From Serinus canaria (Eukaryota > Chordata > Aves > Passeriformes > Fringillidae), in NCBI RefSeq assembly GCF_022539315.1, contig NC_066337.1, forward strand, positions 1,550,001-1,614,000: a stretch of DNA of 64,000 bases, written 5' to 3'. Position 1 is the first letter of the stretch. Each line of letters begins with the position of its first letter. Shown here one piece after another: positions 24,078 to 33,600 of the stretch. The notes under the pieces are model-generated. The model worked only from the letters and a program-made list of their open reading frames with translations. It was not told the origin of the DNA and searched no databases. The position numbers were made by a program, and so were the translations under genes.

Positions 24078-24647
24078 GTAAGTGGGGACACCTCGTTAGA
24101 ACCCTGGGTACTGAGGTGTTGCAGTGTGATTTCAGGGTTCACCTCAGAACCACGGGTTCCTCCCCTGAAGATTCCCTCCCAGGTGTGTCAGTCACCTCTC
24201 CTTTCCCTCCCTGACCCCTCCCAGCACTGTCTGTCAGTCCTGGAATTCCAGAAGGGCATTGAGTGATTGGCAGATTCAAAGGATGCCCTCCACCCCCGGG
24301 GGGCACTGGGCCATCCAGGTGTCCTCTGTCCCTTGAGACCTCCCCTCCTGTCCCTGGCTGGTGGCTCCCTGTCCCTTCCCTGCCCTCTCCCCGGGGTTAA
24401 AAGGAGCAGCACCCACGGGGTCAGGAGTTCTGCTGGAGCTGGGGCTGGGTTCAGAGGCTGTGGGCCAGAACAAAGCTCTGGATCCAAACCCTCCATCAGA
24501 ACCGACTCCTTTCCTTCACCATCACCCTAAAGCTTCTCCACAGAGGGAAACCTGAGGAGCAGCCCCTGCTATGGGGGGAAGCTCCATCCCAGCACCCCCA
24601 GAGCTCCTGCAGGCCTGGACTTGTCCCCACGTGCCCAACTGGAGCAC

Positions 24648-24920
24648 CCAGCCATGGCCAAAAGTGTCTGTGGGGTGAAACACCACCCAGCCATGGCCAA
24701 AAGTGTCCCTGGGGTGAAACACCACCCAGCCATGGCCAAAAGTGTCTGTGGGGTGAAACACCACCCAGCCATGGCCAAAAGTGTCCCTGGGGTGAAACAC
24801 CACCCAGCCATGGCCAAAAGTGTCTGTGGGGTGAAACACCACCCAGCCATGGCCAAAAGTGTCCCTGGGGTGAAACACCACCCAGCCATGGCCAAAAGTG
24901 TCCCTGGGGTGAAACACCAC
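24648..24920 (+). repeat. 39-bp minisatellite, 7 exact-length copies with alternating variants
   Basis: The unit CCAGCCATGGCCAAAAGTGT is followed by CTGTGGGG or CCCTGGGG and then TGAAACACCAC. The variant order is CTGT, CCCT, CTGT, CCCT, CTGT, CCCT, CCCT, so the array grew as a 78-bp dimer. Otherwise the copies are virtually identical, which implies recent expansion or homogenisation. The 39-bp length keeps a 13-residue repeat open on both strands, but it lies in an intron. Confidence 0.97.
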
Positions 24921-25019
24921 AGTGCCAGTGTCTGGTTCAGCAGCAGGGCCAGACGAACCAAGGCACGTCCTGTCCACAATATTGGTGATATTCCAATACT
25001 AAGGATTGTAAACTTTCTG

Positions 25020-25900
25020 TACTGGCAAACACTAACCCCCCCAAAAAAACTACATTTAACCATAAAATTGTAAAAAAACCTTCTAAACACTAAATAATAA
25101 AACAAAAATTATGAGTGTATAGTTTAAATAGAAGTGTATAATATTGCATAATAAAAACCTTAAAATTTAAAATTTTAAAATATGACTGTATTTTATATAA
25201 ATAAATGTAAAACAAAATTATCAATCATATCATATCATATCATATCATATCATATCATATCATATCATATCATATCATCATATCATATCATATCATATCA
25301 TATCATATCATATCATCATATCATATATATGATACAGATATTTTATAGATATATATAATTTTTATATATCTAACAAAATAAAAGTTTAAAACAAACACTA
25401 ACCCTTCTTCTTCACCTAAGTTTAAATAATGTTATAGAATTGAATAAAAATTTAAATAGAAATAAAATAAATTATAAATAAAAATAAATATAAATAAAAC
25501 AATAATATAAATAAAAATAAATTGAATTAACAACTATAAATATAAATATAATAAATAACAAATATGAATAAATTATTAATTTATAATTATAAATTATAAA
25601 TTTAAATAAAAATAAAATTAAACAAGTCACAAATAATTAGTCTTTCAGTTAAAAATAAAAATAATTGCGGTGTCATTTCTGAATTAAACAATTTATCATT
25701 AAAAAAACCCTATAAAATACAACTCCATTTTTAACTTATTAAAATAAGATACTATAAAACTCATAATTTATAAAACTGTAATATAAATAAAAACTAATGA
25801 ACATCTAAATCTGAACAAAAAACACCATCTCACACATTTAATCCCAGCTTTAACCAAAACAAATCCACAACCATCCTCCATAAACAAGGAAAGCAGGAGC
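25020..25900. repeat. G-depleted AT-rich low-complexity tract
   Basis: Nearly 900 bp of A-rich, T-rich plus strand with very little G, dominated by AATAAA/TAAATA-type words. C persists mainly at the edges (ACACTAACCC and similar). It contains the CATAT array. No open frame or known element was recognised. Confidence 0.85.
25225..25328. repeat. CATAT pentanucleotide array with two CATCAT interruptions
   Basis: About 20 tandem copies of CATAT. Three-base CAT insertions near 25276 and 25312 divide it into sub-blocks. It ends in TCATATATATGA, a small palindrome. Confidence 0.95.
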
Positions 25901-27434
25901 TCTCCTCACCCAACATTTATTTGGGGAATAATGTTTTCATTTCAACTCCAACCCCTTCCAGTCCACCCAAACACAGGCACTGATGCTTGGAATAAACCAA
26001 AATCTGTTTCACTCTGACCTGAAACAAAACTTCTGGCTCCCGCAGATGTCACCTGACCCTTTGGAAAGGCCTGGCTTGATTTCCTTGGAAATTAACGTCA
26101 CCTTTCCAAAATGTGGGATGAAATGTTTTATACATGTTGAAAGTGCCTCTTTTGATATTCTCAAAAATGAAAAGAACCACTGAATACCCTGAGTTTAAAG
26201 GGACTCACAAGGCTCTGTTTTCTTTGGACAAGTGTTTGTGGCTTCTTCAAGTTTTGGTTTTGGCAAATTATAGTTTGGTGACCAAAGTGCTCAGAAGTCA
26301 CATTCCTTAATCCCACACCCACACTGTGATTGAGGGTTAATTGCAGCTGGTGAAGACAGGTGCAATACTGGGGAAGTTTTGAGTTTATTCTGTGTATTTT
26401 GCTGGAAAACACTAATTTGGAACTGAAATATTTCATGTGAATAGGAAGAGTGTTTGCTGGAAACAGCCTGGGAGGACATGGAGTGCTTCAGGAGCTGCAG
26501 TGTCCCCCAGGCTCTGCAGAGTTTGTGCACTGTGACACCGCTCAGCTCCCTGTGACCTGAGAGAGTTTTCCCCAAGGCAAGAAGCAACACTGAGAAACCA
26601 GGGAAGGCTCCTTGCTTTTTGGTCTCCAGGGACCCTGCTCTTCCCTAAAGTGCAGTGCCTGCCTCTTCTTTCCCTCTATTTTTTTATTAATACGTATAAT
26701 TGCTCATTTACAGCCGTGCCCAAGTGAGCAGCCCCGTCTTCGCCTGTTTTTCAAAGCTCTGAGCCACAATTTTTGCATCTATTAGAGAGCTGAGCTTCCC
26801 ATGCAAGACCTTGCAACACGACTGAGTAACAAGAGCTCCAGTGAAGTAGGGAGCTGATGTGAATGACTTCCACAATTAACAGAGCCAGGGCTGCTGGAAG
26901 CCACAGGAGCTGCCAGCTCGCGTGATACCAGCTCAGCCAGTGTCTAATTAGCACAATACAAACAAACCCATCATTTGTACTCCTCGCAGTTCAGGAGAGC
27001 AAATCCTGCTGCTGATAACTCGAGAAACAGCAGAAGCACAAGTGTGTGCCAGTGCTGGGTTACACAGGGCATTGGGCACAGGAGGACAGGGGGTGGCACC
27101 TTTCCTCCCATGTGTCCATGCTATGTGTCCAGCCAGGCTGACCAGGGCTGCTGGTGCCCCCATGCTGTATTGCACTAAATAGTTGTTTAGTTGTTTGCAC
27201 TGGGTGTTTGGTAATTTGCACTGTTCACATGATTTGTATCCTATGACCTGGACAGCCTGTCCAGACACGGATTCTTACAGCCCCAGACCCCTGCTCAAGC
27301 TTTACACAAAGCTAATCATGGTTGTAGTCCAGGTGTCACCTCAGCTGACTCCAGGAGCTGAGGATATTCCATAGTGGGTTGCAGAGGAGCAGGAGGTGGT
27401 GGGTTTCCTGGTGGAAGGGCTCACCCCTTTTTCT
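25901..27434. other. Intronic DNA, nothing specific recognised
   Basis: Unique DNA within the Ig1-splitting intron. An AT-rich patch near 26680-26720 (TATTAATACGTATAATTGC) is the only textural feature. Confidence 0.5.
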
Positions 27435-27628
27435 TGCCCAGGGAGGTTGTGAGTGCCCCAGCCTTGGAAGGGTTCAAAGCCAGGCTGGAGAAGGCTTTGA
27501 ACAACCTGATCTAGTGGGAGTAGATCACTCCCACTAGAGTGCCTATGGCAGGGGGACATGGATCCCAATGATCTTTAAGGTCAAAACCAAACCTTCTAAC
27601 ACTTAACATTCTGTGATCCCATGATTCC
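27435..27628 (+). mobile_element. CR1 LINE 3' fragment carrying a fold-back insertion
   Basis: The CR1 blocks TTGCCCAGGGAGGTTGTGAG and CTTTGAACAACCTGATCTAG, then TATGGCAGGGGGACATGG and AATGATCTTTAAGGTC, end in TTCTGTGATCCCATGATTCC. Where most copies have CTAGTGGGAGGTGTCCCTGCC, this one has an extra inverted copy that makes a hairpin at 27510-27538. Confidence 0.88.
27510..27538. repeat. Perfect 12-bp inverted repeat with a 5-nt loop inside CR1
   Basis: TCTAGTGGGAGT at 27510-27521, loop AGATC, then ACTCCCACTAGA at 27527-27538. The left arm is ordinary CR1 sequence. The right arm is absent from the other CR1 copies here. Confidence 0.95.
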
Positions 27629-28207
27629 TTGGGATTTCAGCTAATGCTCCTTCATCAGCACTTCTTTTTTGAACCTCTAGACCAAAATGTGCAGTCTCTT
27701 TCCTGGATTTGGCAGGTTCTTTCTCTCTCTCTCTCTTTGGGCTGACTGCCCAGGAGGGGAGGAAGCTGCCTGGATCCTGGGAATTGCTGTGGGATGCTAG
27801 GGCTCTGGACCCATGCTCTGCTCTCCTCATCCATGGGCTTGTGGCTCCAGCTCCTCACAGCATCTGTTCCAGTTAAGACAGCCACAATACACAGAGTATC
27901 ACCATACAATTTCAGAAAGCTTCAACCCATACAGAGTAACTGTAACACTGCAAAAAGCTGCAAGTGCCTGCCCTTGTTCTTTAGCTCAACCTTTTATACC
28001 CCTCATGTCCATCCATGCCTTACACCTGTGTGCCCTCTGTTCCCTCTGTGGTTGCTCATCCCCCCTGGGCTCTCCATGGCTCAGTGCTGTCAGTGCTGCT
28101 CACAGCTGTACCCGTGGGGCATGAGGCTGGGCCACAGCCCCATCCCAGTCACCACAAACTGTGTGCCAACACCAGCTTTCTCCTGACCTGTGCTTTGCCT
28201 TGGGCAG

Positions 28208-28357
28208 GTTACCCACGCTATCTGGTCGTAGGAGACCATCTGTCAGGTCAGCACCACCTGAAGATCCTGCGAGCTGACCTCCAGGATGACGCCGTGTACG
28301 AGTGCCAGGCCATCCAAGCCGCCATCCGATCCAGACCTGCCCGGCTGACCGTCCTCG
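28208..28357 (+). CDS. KIRREL3: Kirrel3-like internal coding exon, second half of Ig domain 1
   Basis: This second 150-bp exon continues the same Ig domain. It reads [32 protein letters not shown], then [16 protein letters not shown]. It carries the DDAVYEC motif, with the F-strand cysteine that should form the domain disulfide with the cysteine in the preceding exon. The acceptor CAG ends at 28207 after a pyrimidine-rich stretch, and the donor GTGAGT starts at 28358. Entry and exit are both phase 1, so the exon pair forms one symmetric module. The trailing G should begin a Val codon followed by the PPDDP-type start of Ig2 in the next exon, which is not seen in this window. Differences from human KIRREL3, as recalled, are conservative (Arg for Gln in YPRY, Asp for Asn in VGDH, Gln for Glu in SGQH). 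KIRREL1 and KIRREL2 differ much more in this segment. Confidence 0.93.
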
Positions 28358-28449
28358 GTGAGTCCTGGCTCCTCACACCAAACTCGTGTTTGTTGAGTGT
28401 TTGTTGGGGTTTCACTGCCCTCATGGTCACCCTGAGTAGCTTTTGACAG

Positions 28450-29679
28450 AATGTGTTGCTGCTGGATCAAGAGGGCTGGGAATGAACTCATGGTGAGAGC
28501 AGTGGGGGAGCAGCTCAGTCCTGAGAACAGGATCAAAGGAAGCTGCTTGGGGAGTGAAGCAGCTCTGGGGTGGAGTATGACAGTTCGAGGAGTAACACAG
28601 CCACCGAGTGTTTGGCACTTCAGCTTTATGGATTTATGCCCCAATTCAAGAGAGTCTGTCCATAAATTTAAGGATATGAAGAGTGTCAGTGTCATCAATT
28701 ATGTGTCACCCTGCCTACAGGACCGGGACGACTCCACCCCCTGAGGAAAGACTGGTTTCATACCATGCAGTATTTTTAAACTATCTCCATACTAATATTT
28801 TATCACCCTGCATTTATCAGTAATTCATCTTTCCCATGAGCAGCACAGGAGGATATTACCTGGAATTGCAAACTGGAAGTGGCTCCCAAAATCATGTAGA
28901 GGACCTTTTTTTGTGGGAGATGGGTGGGGAGCACTGGCAGGGCTGGAGGGCTTTGTTGGCCATCTGGCAGAGCGGGAGGGAGGCTCTCCCCACAGGAGTG
29001 CTGGGAAAAGGCAGGCACGCCAGCGAGGCTTCCCGGCATGGACGTGGCTTCAGAGAAGTTAATGAAAATGGTATTTTTCTTAAGCAGCTTGGACAAAACC
29101 CAGTCTGTATTGCTGCTCCCAGATTCATCCTGATTATTCAACCCTCAAAGTGAAACCATTTGCATATTTAAGTTTGTTTAAATTGAAGATTGGATTTCTT
29201 TTTTCCTTGTTCTTTTTATTCCTGGTTAGTTTCTAGGGAGGAAAAAAACCCTCATTTTAAAGAGGTCCAAATCAAGAATTTCTGTGCTATTAGTCAGATC
29301 AACACTGATTAGCTTTAAGCAGCCAAAAGAAGTGAATTAAGGTACCAGCTGTGGTCGAAGGTGCACCTCACTGGAGTCTGCACTATGGAAATGAGTTCCA
29401 GTTCCTGGTTTGCAATTTCCCCTGCATTTGTTTTCCTCCCTCCACAACCCTACAGCATTCCCTACTCCCAAATTTTCACAGCTGCCATCCCTTCCTTCCC
29501 TGACCCTGATGATAATGATGATTTTCCTTTGATTCCTCCTTCTTCTCAATCAACCCTTGGCAACAGCTCAGAGCTCTGACATGTGCCCATACATGAAATA
29601 ATCCTGGAAATGAATAGGAAAAGGGAATGTTGTCTTTCTCACCGACAACCCCTCCTTCGCCTGGGCTCCCTCCTTCTGT
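28450..29679. other. Intronic DNA, nothing specific recognised
   Basis: Unique sequence just downstream of the second exon. No exon, repeat family or RNA gene was recognised. Confidence 0.5.
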
Positions 29680-30015
29680 TGTGAAAGCAGAATACATTGC
29701 AGGAGCCAGACAAAAGAAATAATGTTATTTAATTAGAGCTAAAGATTTCAAAACTAATTTAGTCCCAGGGCGTACGTCAGAGCTGCTGCGAAGCGTTGAT
29801 TGAGCAGAGAGATGTTTTTATGGATCAAAAGGAAATCGTTATTATCTTTGGGGTTATGGAATGTGTTGAATAGATGGTAGTTAATGTTTATGTGGATATA
29901 CATAGTAGTTGCTAATTGGTACATTTACCTAAGATGTTCAGCAACTTATATTTGCAGAGTGTTTTCCTTTTAAGAAAATTAAAGTTACAGCGTGTTCAAT
30001 TTAGGCCAAATCAAT
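29680..30015. other. AT-rich unique block, candidate conserved noncoding element
   Basis: Repeat-free AT-rich sequence with ATGTTATTTAATTAGAGC, AATCGTTATTATCTTTGG, GTTGCTAATTGGTACATTT and an isolated CpG cluster, GGGCGTACGTCAGAGC. A CRE-like ACGTCA at 29773 stands out. Conservation is untested. Confidence 0.35.
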
Positions 30016-30112
30016 GAGCTGGTGTGGGTTTGGAACTGACTGGTAGCTCATCTTTAACTTCAGGGGGTTTATGCAGATGTTCTGAGGGGGGAAAAGTGGT
30101 CACAACCCCAAG

Positions 30113-30256
30113 GCTGCCAGAGCTCCCGGAGCATTTGCACAATGCTCTCAGGGATGGACAGGGTGGGATTGTTGGGGTGTCTGTGCAGGGCCTGGGGTTG
30201 GACTCAATGACCTTGTGGGTCCCTTCCAGCTCAGGAAATTGTGTGATTCTATGACA
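30113..30256 (+). mobile_element. CR1 LINE 3' terminal fragment (different subfamily)
   Basis: It reads GGGGTGTCTGTGCAGGGCCT, GGGGTTGGACTCAATGACCT and GGGTCCCTTCCAGCTCAGG, and ends TGTGATTCTATGAC. This subfamily uses GGACTCAATGA in place of GGAACTAGATGA. It is shared with 47903-48000. Confidence 0.85.
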
Positions 30257-31729
30257 TTTCAGGCTGAATGGGGAGGTAGGAGTGATGATCCCACCTTTTC
30301 AGGGGGTTGGTGATCAGCAGCTCACACTGCTCCTTTGGGATGGGGTGTCCTGTGCTGGCAGCGAGGGTGGGGCTGCTGTGGGATCTGTTCTCTGTGTTTT
30401 AGCCACCACAGTGGAGGGGACAGATGTGGCACATGAAGAGTAGAAGCCTTAAGCCCCTGTGTTTCTGACAGCTGGGAACAGCGTGCAGCCTGTCAGGCTA
30501 AACTCACTGCATGACAAGGGGGCAACATGTGTCTGTGAAGGGGGAGAGACATTTCTGGTGCTTCCAGATGTGCAGCACCACCACCTGTGCAGGCATGTCT
30601 GCTCTTAGCGTGCAGTGTGCTCTTAGCCTGCTGTAGTTGTGAGCTAAGCAGCTGTGTCTGGAGGGAGCTGGATCTCCCAGATTTCATCTCCCTGGCTGGC
30701 TTGGGATGGGATGTGCCAGGCTGCCTGAGCTGCTCACAGGAAGATGCCTGGGGGGCTTCCTTCATCCCAGTCTGCCCAGCTTCACTGAGGCTGCAGACTT
30801 CCCCTGGGCAGGAGAGGATCCCTGAGGCATCCCTGGAGCTGGGTGCAAACCATGCAGCTCTCTAGGAAGCGACTGATCACAGCTGAGGCAGAGCTGAGAG
30901 GCTCTGGTGGCTGGGGGGCTCTGGTGGCTGGGAGCCCAGCATCTGCTGCTGGTTTCTCAGTGACTCAAGGCTCTTCAGCCAGCTGGGTGTTAGAGGCAGT
31001 TCTGGGGAACTCTATCCCACTCTATCACCCCCAGCCTTGTCTCTGGAAAAATGCCCCTGCCTGTTTTTTTTTTTTTTTTGGTATATGTTGCTGCTGCCTT
31101 GTCTGTCCTTGCCAATTTTTCCACTTCCTTGGTATCAAGAAATCCCCTAATGCCTCCAGATTCAGGTTCCAGCTGCTGTCATTCATGTCTGACAACAGCT
31201 TTATGGGGCTGATGCCTCCTACCTCCCTGCTCTGATGCTGAGCTACACCATATTTTAATTAAATATTTAAGGTTTTGCCACATTGTTTTCAAATCTACAT
31301 GGTTAAATGTAGTGGAACGGATCATTCCATAGCCTTGGAAGTCCAAACACTCAAACAGACGAGCCTATTACTGTCATCAGCATCAGGGAAAGTCTTTTCT
31401 TTGTGGAGTTCCAGGGACAGATATTGCTGGGAAATGTTGTTAATGCATCCCAAAGCTGGAGGGCTCCCCTTCTCCAGGTGAGGGACACTTTCCCTCCAAC
31501 CATTGCCCAAACTCTCTGGGGAAGGAGTCCCTGCCCAATCTCCTCAGGATATCTGCCCCAAGCAGGGAAGGTTGATAAATCTGATGCGATGGGATTTGGG
31601 ACATATGGAAGCATCCAGATTTTCTGCAAGCAAAGGATGTCAAGGCAGTTTGGCAGGGGAGCCCAAGCCAGGCAGGCTCTGGGAAGCCACTGGAGGGCTA
31701 TTTGCTACCTGGTACATCTCTAATGGCAG
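30257..31729. other. Intronic DNA, includes a T16 run
   Basis: Unique DNA. A run of 16 T lies at 31064-31079. No exon or named repeat was recognised. Confidence 0.5.
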
Positions 31730-32215
31730 GCTGCTTAATTTATGATCTATTTAACTAAGCCAGGGTATTAATTAAATAAAGTAAGAGCCTGATTAGGACT
31801 TGGAGAAATTTAAAAATAAAATCAGGCAGCAATCGAGCAAAATTGCAAAGCAAACACTTTGGCTGTAACCACTGGAGAGTTCCCTCCAGTCTTCCATCAA
31901 AGCTCAGAGCAGGGAGGGCAAATACAAGAGATTATATTGCCAACAGATGTGTGTTGTTAAAATATGCATCTGCCAGCCGTGTAGCTTCAGGAGCCAGAGG
32001 GCTCGCTCGTGGATCCCTCTGCACTCGCGGGACCGTGAAGGAATTTGAGGCCCCGGCAGCCGAGCTGGGATTTGCAGACACGTTAATTAGCACTGAGTTC
32101 CCAGATCTCGGAGGCAGCCAAGCGAGGAGAAACTTTGAAGAGAGCTCTGGTTTCCCTGGGAGGGAGCGGGGAGGGAGAGAGGAGCCCCAGCTCACCGCGC
32201 CGACGTGGCCATGGT
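31730..32215. other. AT-rich block followed by a CpG-rich patch
   Basis: Positions 31730-31960 are AT-rich and repeat-free (TATTAATTAAATAAAGTAAG). Positions 31975-32215 carry clustered CpG (GCTCGCTCGTGG, CTCGCGGGACCG, CACCGCGCCGACGTGG) with a TTAATTAGCA core in between. The CpG patch abuts the 18-bp minisatellite. It is a possible regulatory element. Confidence 0.35.
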
Positions 32216-32228
32216 GTGGTCACACCTT

Positions 32229-32560
32229 GGCCTGCGGTGACACCTGGGCCTGCCGTGACATCTCAGCCTGCCGTGACATCTGGGCCTGCGGTGACACCTG
32301 GGCCTGCCGTGACATCTCAGCCTGCCGTGACACCTGGGCCTGCGGTGACACCTGGGCCTGCCGTGACATCTGGGCCTGCAGTGACACCTGGGCCTGCCGT
32401 GACACGTCAGCCTGCCGTGACACCTTGGCCTGCCATGACTGGGCCTGTGGTGACACCTGGGCCTGCAGTGTCACCTTGGCCTGCAGTGACATGTCAGTCT
32501 GCAGTGACATCTTGGCCTGTGGTGCCATCTCAGCCTGCCATGTGACACCTCGCCTGTGGT
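32229..32560 (+). repeat. 18-bp minisatellite, about 18 copies, left part
   Basis: The unit is close to GGCCTGCGGTGACACCTG, with CGG/CCG/CAG and ACACCTG/ACATCTC variants. Units 1-3 and 4-6 form a near-repeated 54-bp trimer. Unit 12 is shortened by 3 bp and unit 18 lengthened by 2 bp. The array degrades rightward and is cut by the LTR at 32561. The 6-codon period gives Cys-rich or Gln-rich open frames that are not genes. Confidence 0.95.
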
Positions 32561-32942
32561 TGTAGCAATGTATCTGAACAACTTAGGCCACATCATGCAC
32601 CAGCCATGCTGCTTGCAGTTATTATCATCAGAGCCCTCTGGAATTCATCAAGGTTACTAAGACATAAATTGTGCTAAAGGAAGAAAGAAGCAACTGAGAA
32701 ACAGAATTCCAAGACCACAAGAACCAGATAAAGGAGGGTGGTGAAGCACCTGGACTGTAACCAATGACATATTCTGAGAAGTGTGTGCAGAACGCGTGGA
32801 CAAGCTAGAGGCAGCAATCAAGAGATGCATGATCAGCGTGTGCAGGAGGGTTAGAATATATAAATAAGTGCATAATGTAAACAATAAGGGGCTTCTGCTT
32901 AATCATATTGGTTAGTTGGCCAGGAGGCCTGATTCTCCTGCA
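32561..32942 (+). mobile_element. Solo endogenous-retrovirus LTR (382 bp) inside the minisatellite
   Basis: It starts TGTAGCAATGTATCTG and ends GATTCTCCTGCA. It is flanked by a perfect 6-bp duplication, TGTGGT, at 32555-32560 and 32943-32948. A TATA-like TATATAAATAAG lies at about 32859, followed by AACAATAAGG, as expected for promoter and polyadenylation regions. No retroviral coding sequence adjoins it. A 6-bp duplication and the layout suggest an ERVK or alpharetrovirus-like element. Confidence 0.9.
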
Positions 32943-32948
32943 TGTGGT

Positions 32949-32970
32949 GACACCTCAGCCTGTGGTAACC
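32949..32970 (+). repeat. 18-bp minisatellite, stranded right end
   Basis: GACACCTCAGCCTGTGGTAACC continues the array exactly after the LTR and its target duplication, so it is the displaced right end of the minisatellite. Confidence 0.9.
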
Positions 32971-33146
32971 AGGGCTGGCAGGACCCACCATGCCTGGATG
33001 ATGGAGCAGCCAGGACAATGAAGCAGATGGATGACAAGGTGCTGGGAAACTGGAGGGCTCCTCTCTTTCATGGCACCTTGGCAGGAGCATCCCAAGGCTG
33101 TCCTGGTCTGTCCTCCCCAGCAGGAGTTGTGGCACCTCCAGCCTGG

Positions 33147-33600
33147 TGATGCCCTGTGAAGGCTGCCCTAGAACAGATACTAGATAGAGTTAAAGAATAA
33201 AGTAAGGATTTATTAAAAGGCCTCCATGGATTCACCTTGGGTAGCACAAGAGCCCAGCCAGGCACCCAAGGTGAACCCAAAATGGTCCCAAAAATGGACA
33301 CCCAGTCATGAGGTCTCACACTCTTATCAGTTCTGCTCCATTTGCATTTTGGAGTTCATTGTCCCATTCCAGCTTTAGCCCATGAAGTCCCATCCTGCTT
33401 GTTTTTCTCTCTCCAGCCCACATTGTTTGTGCTCTTGGGCTGAGATTTGGATCATTTGTCCTTGGTGCCCAGCTGGAGCAGGAATTGTTTTGTCTCCCTG
33501 CTCTGTGCAGATAGCTCACCATCCCATAATATGAAGCCCAGACCCACACACTAAATCAGCACAGAATGTGAAAAATATAAAAGCTAAACCTGAGGCATCA
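33147..33600 (-). mobile_element. Solo endogenous-retrovirus LTR (454 bp), reverse orientation
   Basis: The ends are TGATGCC and GGCATCA, giving TG...CA termini. On the minus strand it has AGCTTTTATATTTTTCAC near its start and TTTAATAAATCCTTAC near its end, matching a promoter-to-polyadenylation order. It resembles a common songbird LTR. The flanks (CCTGG and CCAGC) are not a direct duplication. They extend the terminal inverted repeat to 11 bp (CTGGTGATGCC/GGCATCACCAG). It lies only about 200 bp from the previous LTR. Confidence 0.8.

Larger units (their letters stand above)
24078..28207 (+). other. KIRREL3: Intron splitting Ig domain 1 (4,130 bp)
   Basis: This phase-1 intron runs from donor GTAAGT to an acceptor CAG. 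It holds the 39-bp minisatellite, a G-poor AT-rich tract with a pentamer array, ordinary unique DNA at 25900-27434, and one CR1 3' end with an internal hairpin. No other exon was seen inside it. Confidence 0.9.

Noticed and set aside
24648..24920. Regularly spaced repeats considered as a CRISPR array
   Set aside because: Units are contiguous without spacers, and the DNA is from a vertebrate.
24522..25105. Repetitive 13-residue open frames on both strands
   Set aside because: They translate the 39-bp intronic minisatellite. No splice context for an exon.
28721..28745. GACCGGGACGACTCCACCCC considered as the start of the Ig2 exon
   Set aside because: The frame closes immediately and does not continue into Ig2 motifs.
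31843..32565. Cys-rich repeat open frame (CRDTWA-type) resembling a metal-binding or structural protein
   Set aside because: It is the translation of the 18-bp minisatellite and is broken by the LTR. The residues follow from the DNA repeat.
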